Source: Channallabes apus (taxonomy: Eukaryota; Chordata; Actinopteri; Siluriformes; Clariidae). From it: a stretch of 64,000 bases of DNA. The translations under genes were made by a program, and so were the position numbers. This document shows, in pieces, positions 35,087 to 45,400 of the stretch (the first letter of the stretch is position 1; every line of letters starts with the position of its first letter). The notes beneath the pieces were generated by a model. That model saw only the letters and a program-made list of their open reading frames with translations, had not been told where the DNA came from and ran no database searches. The stretch is taken from the NCBI GenBank assembly GCA_030522415.1, contig CM060109.1, forward strand, positions 28,042,392-28,106,391, given 5' to 3'.

Positions 35087-35372
35087 AGGAGCCCCCCCCC
35101 CAGGGGTCCTGTGGTAAATAAATAAATAAAATAACGAACCGAGCGTGCGGATTAATAAACCGACATGCGATTAAAACCTGAACCTACAGAGCCCCCCAGG
35201 GGTCCTGTGGTAAATAAATAAATAAAATAACGAACCGAGCGTGCGGATTAATAAACCGACATGTGTGTAAAACCTGAACCTACGGAGCCCCCCAGGGGTC
35301 CTGTGGTAAATAAATAAATAAATAAAATAATAACGAACCGAGCGCGCGGATTAATAAACCGAGATGTGTGTT
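35087..35372. repeat. Minisatellite, three ~96-bp units
   Basis: Three direct units start at about 35087, 35190 and 35286, each with gagccccccaggggtcctgt, ggtaaataaataaata, aacgaaccgagcg and ggattaataaaccga. Units differ by a C-run length, an extra aata and a few substitutions. The last unit is incomplete. Confidence 0.93.
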
Positions 35373-36377
35373 TCTTACCCCCACCCCTTGTGAAAACGGC
35401 GTGTTCAGAGAAAGGCTTGCCAGTGAGATGCCATTTCTGAACAAACTGAGTCGTGTGTGTTAAAGCATTAAATGGTAAAAGAGCACTAGCAATAAACATT
35501 TTTTTCTGAATCTGAAGTTTATTAATAAGTTACAAGTTAAATTTCAACTGTAAAGAACCTGTACATATGTTCATACAGTATTGACAGCAGCTCTAATTTG
35601 TCTAAATCGCATTGCAGACAAGAAAAAGGTCGAGTCATCCTGTGACCTTGCATGCTTAATCTTTCCACACATGATTCTTGCTTCTCACTTTTTCCTTAAT
35701 CCCTCACTGTTCTCTCTTGTATTTTTCTAACGGTGTCTGAAACTTTGTGTTAGTAGCACTGCTTGACATGCTTGACGCCTTCCTCTTTTGTAATTTGTTT
35801 TGGATAAAGGCAAACTTACAAAAGATGAAGAAATGACTAAATGTAGTTGTACGAATAAAAGATAACAATGATACAATTTAAATACGTTCACAGAAACAAA
35901 GCGTAGAGATGAGACTTGAATCTGAAGAGGATCTCTTTGATGATTTCCTGGTAAAGCATTGTTTTCTTATTAATTATACAATTTATTAATACCTTGAATA
36001 TAGTGTTTGTTGCATTGGACAGAAGCATATAAATGCAAATGAATATATAAATCTGAGTAATTATTGAAAGAATTTTCTAGTTTGGACTAACCCTTTAAAA
36101 ACAAACTCAGCATTCATCATAGGATTTCCTGACACTGTAAAGGTGCAGAGTAAACTATGGAGTGTTGCCGTCTCATGCCATGTTTTACTGATGCAAGATT
36201 ATTGCTAAAGCAATTTAACACAGGTTTAACAATCTGAAGTATATGAAGTGATGGTTATTTTTTATTATCAATTATTTATTTTTTCTCTGTGATAATGAAG
36301 TAAGCACAGGTTGAAGCAATTCCGATTTTTTGTTTCTCAAGATAAATTTTTATTTATTTTCTTGTAAATTTTATGCA
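35373..36377. other. Intergenic, no feature recognised
   Basis: AT-rich sequence, with no gene or repeat I can name. Confidence 0.5.
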
Positions 36378-36612
36378 GGAGGACAGACGAAGTGATGCCA
36401 GTTTGCACCTTCTTAAAATCCTTGTCGTCTGTGCTGTCGAAGGGGAAGAAGCGGTTGGTGTATCCATAATCCTTGAAGGAAAGGAAGTTTTGCAAGAATG
36501 TGGCAATAGCTCCGAGCATTGCGCTACACATTTGAGCTATTTCAGAAAGGTCTTCTAGAACTTCATGGGATTAAGCTATCACCAAAAGTGCAAGCTTTAA
36601 AGATGAAGTTAT
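36378..36612 (+). pseudogene. Fragment resembling the C-terminus of SAMD3-like proteins
   Basis: The frame from 36373 reads MQEDRRSDASLHLLKILVVC, AVEGEEAVGVSIILEGKEVL and QECGN. After a frame change it reads TFELFQKGLLELHGIKLSPK and VQALKMKL before a stop. The order (acidic IILEGKEVL segment, then TFE.FQK and LSPKVQALK) recalls the C-terminal domain of SAMD3-like proteins that are abundant in fish. The linking segment that normally carries an ALNLSYP-type motif is absent, and the frame is broken there. It could be a retrocopy fragment or a decayed exon; the preceding ttttatgcag looks like a splice acceptor. The assignment is from memory of the family pattern. Confidence 0.45.
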
Positions 36613-37522
36613 CATCTTAAAACATTTGATATGGCTTGACAAGTCTTTACATGTTCAGTGTTTACATGTTCAGCTTAAAATGTGTTAAGGTTTCAATAGC
36701 ATACTTTTAAGTGCACTAGTCCAGAGTGCTGATTTGAATGTTGCATCTTCCCTGCTTCAGAGGGCTATTAAGTTTTAAAGTTTATTCTACTGTTTGTTTA
36801 ATGTATTTTCTGCTGTATTTTATTTCTATACGAATGCTGTATTTTATTTATTTATTTATTTATTATTTTACACAATTTTTTTTTAAACAAGTATTTCAGG
36901 CCCTGGTGCCGTGCAGTTGTTCCTATGGATGCAAAATTTAGCTGAATGCACTTTTGTTAAAAAGACAACCTGTATCTAGACTGTGAATGTCACAAATATT
37001 TGGTAATGTTGGTGAATAAACTGTTTAATTATATTTTAGTTGTGTGATTTATGAAAGATATAGATTAAATAATTACTCAAGTTTCTTTCCAAAACATAAA
37101 TTAGCAATGTTTACATTATTATAAGGATTAATATAAATTGATAAAACCAAGTAAGGGAAAATCTCACAAAACAAAATGATAGTAAGAATTTACTTAATTT
37201 CATAAAATCAAGGTTCCTGCTGATACAACAATGAATTAACTTTACTTGATTTTTTTTTAAAATAAATCTAATTTGTGCATTAAATATAATTATGTAACTT
37301 TTACTTGATTTCTTTTATTGTTAATTTAATTGTTAAGTAGATTTTACCTGACAATTACCGGTGAGTTTTACTTAATATTGGAGCAATAAAATTTACTTAA
37401 AATCTCTGTGCAAATTGTTACGAGGATTTTATCAAGTAAATCTTACAAGTTCTTTTTTTCAGTGCATGGGTGAGCACGATGATTTAAGAATTTAATTAAA
37501 CACGAATATATACATACACACA
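36613..37522. other. Intergenic, no feature recognised
   Basis: Strongly AT-rich with many ttactt and taattt words. No gene or element boundary could be supported. Confidence 0.5.
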
Positions 37523-38271
37523 CAGCAAAAAAAGAAACGCCCCTTTTTCAGGACTGTGTATTTCAACAATAATGTTGTACAAATCCAAATAACTTTACAG
37601 ATCTTCATTGTAAAGGGTTTAAACAATGTTTTCCATGCATGTTCAATTAACCATAATCAGTTAATTAACATGCACCTGTGAAATGGTCGTTAAGACCTTA
37701 ACAGCTTACAGAAAGTAGGCATTTAAGGTCACAGTTCTAAAAACGCAGGATGCACCTGCACAGGATGGGTACATCCAAATATCACATCTGCGTGACAGGT
37801 ACAGGATGGCCACAACAACTGTTGTTACACATGGTCTTCCACTGCGAGGATGATCAGCTGTCCTTCCTGTCTCCCTGTATCGCTGTCTTAGGCGTCTCAC
37901 AGTGCGGACATGGCAATTTATTGCCCTAGCCACATCAGCAGTCCTCATGCAGCATGCTTAATGCATGTTCACGCAGATGAGCAGGGACCCTGGGCATCTT
38001 TCTTTGGGTGTTTTTCACAGTTGGTAGACAAGTCTCTTTAGTGTCCTGCGTTTTTAGAACTGTGACCTTAAAGGCCTACTTTCTGTAAGCTGTTAAGGTC
38101 TTAACGACCATTCCACAGGTGCATGTTAATTAATTGATTATGGTTAATTTAACGTGCATGGAAAACATTGTTTAAACCCTTTACAATGAAGATCTGTAAA
38201 GTTATTTGGATTTTTACAACGTTATTGTTGAAATACACAGTCCTGAAAAAGGGGCGTTTCTTTTTTTGCTG
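37523..38271 (-). mobile_element. Tc1-like deletion derivative with ~230-bp inverted ends
   Basis: The arms begin cagcaaaaaaagaaacgccc and agree for about 230 bp (left to about 37750, right from about 38040), through gtaaagggtttaaacaatgt and ttctaaaaacgcagga. Only about 290 bp of interior remains. Its minus-strand frame encodes a helix-turn-helix piece (MRTADVARAINCHVRTVRRL and GRTADHPRSGRP), the start of a Tc1-like transposase. The catalytic domain is deleted. Confidence 0.88.
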
Positions 38272-39514
38272 AGTGTGTATATATATATAAAAAAATGGAA
38301 ATATTATGTATTAAGAAAATATAATTAATATATTCGTCTTTAATTACAAAAAAAACATTTTAATGGTTAGTGATTGTTGCAGACATTCACATTATTTTTG
38401 GGGAAGTTCTCCTTCAACGTGTCATAGCCGATAACTGCCCCTTTGATCTGCTGGGTACGGCGGGGCGTCGACTGCTGATCAGTGTAAAGTAGCGTCACAA
38501 ACACACTCAAACTCTATGTGCGCACACACAAACTCTCCTTGCACACACACACGATTTATAGATAAAATGCAGACAAACACCCCACCCCCCCAGGAAAACA
38601 AACACAAATATATAGACTACAGTACTCGCTTTTCCAACACGCTAGCGCGCTTCGATGTAAGCCGATTTATTCAAGTCATAATTAGAGAATATATATAGAG
38701 AGATTAATAACCGAGAAAGCATAATACGATGTCCACACAGTAAATTAGGGCTGCAGCAACTAATCGATAAAATCGATAATTATCGATAATGAAATTCCTT
38801 GTCAACGAATGCCGTTATCGATTAGTTGGGCTGCTCACGTTACTGAGGAGCGCGACCACAAGATGCACAAATACACAAAGACACACACAGATACACAGTC
38901 GCTCGCGCAATGGAGGTTACAGAAGCGTTTGCAGGATAAAGCGCGCGCCCCAAGTCCTCCAAGGTATGGGAGCAATTTACATTAAACACCTTATCGGGCG
39001 TCAAAATCGAGCGGTTTTCTGCCGGTCGTTATGTCCGGTGAGCGCGGATGAAGTGCCGAGGGTTTTCTACACATAGGAGTCAGTGAGTGTGTTCACACGG
39101 GCTTTGGTGACGTGCGTTTGTCCGGCTGCGCGGTTATACGGTGCAAAAAAAAAAAAAAAAGTTGCATGCAACTTTTTCTTGGCGTTCAAATCCCAACGAA
39201 CGCAAGGAAAACACTTCTAGTTCGTTTTCTTCACGTTCATTTTACACTTCGGAGGACCGGATATATCCCATGATCCTACATGCTATACAGAGGGAAATGC
39301 GGAAGAAGAGCAAAATAAACAGAGTGAACCCTGTAGCGGCGAGTTTTTTTCTCTCCCTACATCGCCATATTCGAGAATTTTTTAACCAATAAGATTAATG
39401 TCTAGTATAGCAAAATGGTCTCTCTCTCAGGATTATATATTATTTAGATTCTCTCGTGTATTTTATCCTTTTTTTTCTCTCTCTCCATCTCTCTCTCTCT
39501 CTCTCTCTATCTAT

Positions 39515-40262
39515 ATTAGGGCTGTACGATATATCAAAAAAATATCGTTATCGCGATAATGGCATGCACGATAACCATATCACAAAGAGTTGCGATAAAT
39601 ACTTTATGTGCCAAGCATTTGTGTATCCAAATCTGACCAAATATATATATATATATATATATACACTTTATATATATAATTTATATCTTTATACTTCATT
39701 CTGTCGCGAACTAACCCCGGATGATCAGAAGACTTAGCGATTAGCCGTTAGCCTTTAGTAGCGTGGACGGTAAACCCAAACGCGGAAGCAAGCGAGTCGG
39801 CAGGATAACCACGCAAATTAGTTTAAGGACTCTCACAGAAGGGGAGCAAGGGAAAAACACAAATTTAACCCGCGTCCTATAAACACACACTCGAATCAGA
39901 AAGTAAACAATCTGAACCAACATGCGCAAATTCAGTGACTAAGCTGTATGCAATGGATTGTTTACTCCTCTTATACTTCCGGGTCCTAGTGCCGGTCGCG
40001 GAGCGAGTGCGAGTGTGTGTGTGTGTGTGAGACAAATAGTATTTTTTATTTAATTTTTGTTTAATAACATTTATTTTTATTTAAAAAAAAAACAAAAAAA
40101 AAACAGCCAAGCCAAAGAGAATATTTAGTTTAAAAGATGCTCTTGTTTTAAGACACTATTGATGAGTGTATGGTTACACGTAATTAAAGTAATTTTTGAA
40201 AGTAATTCATATTGTGTTGGCAGGTCTATAGTAACAGCAAACCAGAAATCAGAATATCTGCT
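39515..40262 (+). mobile_element. ATATCG-family hAT, 5' part, nested
   Basis: Starts tagggctgtacgatatatca and matches 49107-49930 closely (for example gaactaaccccggatgatca and ctgtatgcaatggattgttt-like sequence). The match stops near 40262 (atctgctgagggtttt), so the 3' end is deleted. A (CT)n run precedes it at 39477-39508. Confidence 0.82.
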
Positions 40263-40536
40263 GAGGGTTTTATATGGAAGTAGATTAGTGCCAAAATTCC
40301 TGAAAGCAAAATAGCAGGTTGAATTACATGCATTGCAATTTGATCTGAATTGAAAAAAATCTTTAGAGCATTTACAATGTTTGAAATTTTTGCCACTGCA
40401 ATTTATTGTGGTTGTATATTTCAAGTGAAAATGTAATTCAAGCATTTAAAATTCAATGCAAAAATATTCAAGTTAATAAATTGCTGTTCAAAAATATTTT
40501 CAGGTGTTAAAAATACAATCTTTATTATTTTTCAAT

Positions 40537-40828
40537 CTTACAAATTCAAGTAACAAAATTCAGGTAACAAACTTCAGGTAGTAAAAATTCAGGTAACAAA
40601 ATTCAGGTCGCTAAAATGCTGGTCTTCATATGCTGGTCCGGGATATCACAGGAAGAGCAGTGGAGAGCCGCGTGCTGCTGTCCGTGCCGCAGTGCACTTT
40701 AAAGTGTGCTTCCTGCTCCCTCTGCAGTCATAAGAATTTTTACTACCTGAAGTTTGTTACCTGAATTTTTACTACCTGAAGTTTACCTGAATTTTTACTA
40801 CCTGAATTTTGTTACTTGAATTTGTAAG
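40537..40828. repeat. Inverted-repeat array of TTCAGGTAACAAA-type units
   Basis: The left arm (40537-40609) begins cttacaaattcaagtaacaa and contains four TTCAGGTA units spaced 13-15 bp. The right arm (40735-40828) is its reverse with about six units and ends ttgttacttgaatttgtaag. The outer 30 bp of the arms are perfectly complementary. About 125 bp of GC-richer sequence separates the arms. Confidence 0.88.
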
Positions 40829-41107
40829 ATAAAAACAAAAATGTTGATTTACATTAAATAAGGTTTAAATGTCAAAATTAAAGATCATTAAACTATGTGG
40901 CTTTTGCATTTTTTAAAGTTTACTTTTATACATAATACCCTGATTTATGGTTTTATATAGTTATAGGTGAAGCAAAACATCAAATTAAAGCGGTTAGGTT
41001 GTAGTTTTTTTTATCCGATTAATCGAAGAAAAAAATAAAATAAAATAATAATCGACCAACTAATCGATTATCAAAATAATCGTTAGTTGCAGCCCTACAG
41101 TAAATAA

Positions 41108-41851
41108 AAAGAAAAGTATCAAATCCAACTATTAAGTCTGATTTAATTGCTATCATGAACCATTTAAATTATATATTTATTTATTTTATATTATTTTATT
41201 TTATATTATATAATTTTTTTATACATTGCTTGCTCTGAAGGACTTTATCTAAAAGCCAGACTGACCAAGTTTCTAATTCACTGCTGAAGTAGTTAAATAT
41301 GCTTATACTGTAGATACATATAGGTTACATTTTAAAAGTACAATCGCTACTGTTACACCGTTACTGTAACCCCCTTCTCACCTTTCATTGGTGTGAAGTT
41401 ATCAAACCAGTTTCGCTGATGGGGGAATTCACAGAATTGAGAGGTTTTTTGAAGCAAAACAAACATAAATAGAAAAATAAACATAAGTAAATATAAAATG
41501 TTTAATTGTAACAATTAAATCAGACTTCATAGTTGGATTTGATACTTTGAGTGTAATTCATAAATTTACTGAATATATTCAAATAAAAACACACCATACG
41601 GCAAATATATCATCTCAAAGCTTTTATTTGTGGTGTCATACAGTAAATGTAGTATTCATTTACATTCCTGTGTCCCCACCCTGATTTTTAACCACTACTG
41701 GAAGGACTTTAAACAACCTATTTATGTATTTATTACATGTCTCTTCTGTAAGTACCTCAAACCAGAATTTATTAATGGCAGTAATTAAAAAGAAAAGTAT
41801 CAAATCCAACTATTAAGTCTGATTTAATTGCTATCATTAACCATTTATGTT
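41108..41851. repeat. Direct and inverted copies of a short repeat
   Basis: The block agaaaagtatcaaatccaac continuing through aagtctgatttaattgctat occurs at 41108-41170 and again at 41787-41851 (direct). It also occurs in reverse at about 41511-41548. A neighbouring 25-bp block (41237-41261, gaaggactttatctaaaagc) recurs in reverse at 50968-50992. These appear to be pieces of one dispersed repeat, split by the insertions around them. Confidence 0.6.
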
Positions 41852-42021
41852 ATATTATATTTATTTAATTTTTTTCTATTTTAGACAGAGACATCCGCTC
41901 TCTTCTTCATTCATCTAAACCCCCTACAGTATAAAACACAAACCGAAAGGACAAATTAAGGAATGTACTAAACATTAACACCTTTACCGTGTTCAAATAA
42001 ATACTGTAGAGTTACTGCATT

Positions 42022-42490
42022 TATAACATCTGGACCACCACGGCCTCGGGGAGTGAGATCCAGCTCCCCGGATTACTGAGCCGGCGCTTTACCTCCCCCT
42101 AGTGTGTCTACGTGAGTATGTCTGTCACCTTGGCTAATTATTAAGAGCACCTGTGCATCCTTATGTCTCTCTCTCCATTTATACCAGCCGACCCCGGAGC
42201 TCCCTGTCTGTCCACAGTTGTGCGTGCCTCGGATTCCACTCGAGCATGTGTTTGTGTTTTGTTTGTTTTCTCCTCCAGGACTAAAAAGGATCTGGAACCC
42301 GCATCATTCAAACCGGCAAAAGAGAGCCGATGTCTCTTTAAAGGAAAGGACTCCCACGTTATGTTATGAGACATTTTAAGTTGTGATTAAGTTTGTGTTG
42401 GGAGATATTTGAGTTTGGGTGCTCGACTAAATAAAAGACTTTGTGTTTAAGACCTGCATTTGCGTCCTCAATCCAAGAGAAGACATGACA
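42022..42490 (+). repeat. 5' LTR of the Gypsy element
   Basis: Runs from TATAACATCTGG to AGACATGACA. It has a TATA-like box (atttata, 42177-42183), a predicted start site near 42206 and an AATAAA signal (ctaaataaaagac, about 42429). The 5' terminus reads TA where TG is usual, in both LTRs. Confidence 0.96.
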
Positions 42491-45400
42491 GATGGACAGA
42501 CCTATCCGGACGCAGCAGGTGTCCCGCTGCCGGAGGATGAGACCCTGATGCAGTACATTAAAGTACAACAAAGGGAGATCGACAGCATGGCGCGAGCGGT
42601 GAGCAACCTCGCCCACTGTGTGAAAGAACTAGCTCGCCCAGACCAGCCCACCGCAGGACCATCGAGGCGCGCCGCACCGTCTCCACCTCGCGCGGCGCCT
42701 CCTGAAAGGTATGCCGGAGATCCCGAAGGATGTAGGCGTTTCATTATGGCCTGTGAGCTGTACCTGACGGACTATCCTGACATGACGGACCAGCAGAGGA
42801 TTCGGTTCGTCATCCAACAGCTCACAGGACCCGCCATGGATTGGGCGGCGGCGGTCTGGAGCGCAGACGGGGAGCTCGCTCACCGCTACGACAGCTTCAT
42901 CAGGGCGATGAAGGCCGTGTTCGATCATCCCGACCAAGGGCGCTCGGGAGAACAGAGGCTCATGAGGCTGCGGCAAGGCAATCTTCCCGTCGCCGACTAC
43001 GCCATCCGGTTCCGCGTAATGGCTGCGGAGAGTGGCTGGTGCGACAAGAGCCTGCTCGCCAGGTTCAGGGATGGGCTCCAGCCCGAGGTGCAGCTCGAGC
43101 TCGCGTGCCGGGATACGGGCCTCTCTCTGGACCAAACCATCAACCTGGCGATCCAACTGGACCAGCACTTGCGCAGCCAGCGCTCCCGCCCAGGGGCGAG
43201 AGCAGCACCGACACGAACCGGCGAACCACCACGACGGCCTCCTCCCGTAGCGCCTGAAGTGAACCGGCCGGAGCCCATGGATGTGGGTGCTTCACGTCTC
43301 TCCCCCACCGAAAGGAGAAGACGGCTGGCATCAGGGTTATGTCTGTACTGTGGAGGGAAGGACCATCGCATCCGAGACTGCCCGTTACGCAAAGTAACAC
43401 TCCACACACCACCCCGCACTCATCACCCGTTTTGTGTAAAAGCGCAAATAGAATTTGATATTCATGTTGTGTCTGTTTTTCCCCTGATAGATTCCGGGGC
43501 GGCTGGGAACTTCATCTCTTCTAACCTGGTTTCCTCGCTGCAAGCTCCCGTGTTGAAGCTTCCATACCCGATATCTATTAAAGCTCTAGATGGTCAAAAT
43601 TTGGGTCAATCGCCTATTAATTTAATTACTGCGCCCCTCCGGTTAACATTCCCCGGTCACTCAGAGGAGTTAAAATTTTTCGTGCTCCCTCAGTCCGACC
43701 ATTCCGTCGTGCTAGGTCTCCCATGGCTTAGCACTCACAACCCCAATTTCGATTGGACCAACCCCCGCATCACTTCTTGGTCCCCGCGGTGCGCGAAATT
43801 CTGTACACCGCCGACATTGACGGTCCAAACTACCACCATTGAGAGCCCCACTGCCCAGGTAATCACTAATGTACCATCAGAGTATATGCGTTTTAAGGAT
43901 GTGTTTAGTGTTAGGGCAGCTGCACAACTTCCTCCTCACCGCCCGTGGGACTGCGCGATTGAGCTGTTGCCGGGGAAGGCACCTCCTTGCTCACGTATTT
44001 ATCCATTGTCAGTGGCAGAAACCAGGGCAATGGAGGAATACGTGGGTGAGGCACTTCAGCAGGGGCTCATCAGCAGGTCCACGTCTCCCGCCTCGGCAGG
44101 TTTTTTTTTCATAGATAAGAAAGGGGGGGGCTTACGCCCCTGCATAGATTATAGAGGGCTAAATGCAGTAACAGTGAAATATAAGCACCCACTGCCCCTG
44201 GTTCCGGCCGCTATCGACCAACTCCGAGGTGCTTCCATCTTCACCAAACTCGACCTCCGCAGCGCATATAACCTCGTTCGTGTGCGTAAGGGTGATGAAT
44301 GGAAGACGGCGTTTAGCACTACATCTGGGCATTATCAATACAATGTAATGGCATATGGACTGGTAAACGCACCTGCGGTGTTTCAGGGGTTCATGAACGA
44401 CGTGTTTCGGGATATGTTTAACCGTTATGTTATAATATACCTGGATGATATCCTGATATATTCGCGGTCATATTCGGAACACGTTCTTCATGTAACTGCC
44501 GTCCTTCGTCGCCTGCGCAAACACGGGCTCTATGTGAAGGCGGAGAAATGCACCTTTCACCAGAGGCAGGTGGCATTTCTCGGCTATCACATAGGGCCAC
44601 TGGGGGTCGAGATGGAACCGACCAAGGTTGCGGCGGTACAACAATGGCCGGAACCGAAGTCAGTTAAGGAGCTACAGAGATTCCTGGGGTTTGCCAATTT
44701 TTATAGGCGATTTATTCGGGGCTACAGTATGGTGGCAGCGCCCCTCACCTCACTATTAGCAGGGAAACCGAAACGCCTTGGCGAGTTCCCAGTGGAAGCG
44801 CGAAGTGCGTTTCAACGCCTAAAAATAGCATTTACAACCGCACCTGTGTTAAAACTACCAAACCCGGAGAAGCCCTTTGTAGTCGAGGTCGATGCATCAG
44901 AAGTAGGCATAGGGGCGGTGCTGTCACAACGCCACGGCCACCCTGAGAAACTCCACCCCTGCGCTTTCTTTTCTAGGAAACTAACACCTGCCGAGCGAAA
45001 CTATGATATCGGTAACAGAGAGCTGCTAGCAGTGAAAGCGGCGTTAGAGGAGTGGAGACACTGGCTAGAGGGAGCGAAACACCCATTTGTGGTGCTCACA
45101 GATCATCGAAATTTAGAGTACCTCCAACAGGCAAAGAGGTTAAACTCACGTCAAGCCCGATGGGCGCTCTTCTTCACGCGTTTCCAATTTACTATTACCT
45201 ATCGCCCCGGCTCTAAAAATCTAAAAGCGGATGCGCTCTCCCGCTATTATCCGTCGCCGGAGCCCCTTATCACTCCGGAGCCTATCCTGCCATCATCACT
45301 CGTGGTGGCACCGATCACGTGGGACATCGAGTCGGAGATAGCTCAGTGGGCGCGGTCCAACCCCGCGCCTAGGGGCTGCCCTCCGAATCGAACCTACGTG

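Larger units (their letters stand above)
38746..41097. mobile_element. hAT element, 2352 bp, perfect 8-bp TSD, composite
   Basis: The left end is TAGGGCTGCAGCAACTAATC. The right end in reverse is TAGGGCTGCAACTAACGATT. The duplication cagtaaat lies at 38738-38745 and 41098-41105. The first 670 bp match the repeats at 29600-30709 and 54463-54930 in reverse. A second hAT family is inserted at about 39515, and an inverted-repeat array lies at 40537-40828. No transposase frame is visible. Confidence 0.9.

Noticed and set aside
35087..35372. CRISPR-like array
   Set aside because: The units are long tandem repeats without unique spacers, in a vertebrate genome.
40537..40828. CRISPR-like short repeats
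   Set aside because: Units are 13-15 bp, directly adjacent and arranged as an inverted pair, without spacers.
42629..43419. Overlapping minus- and plus-strand ORFs of 72-179 codons over the Gag region
   Set aside because: Shadows of the GC-rich Gag-Pol frame.
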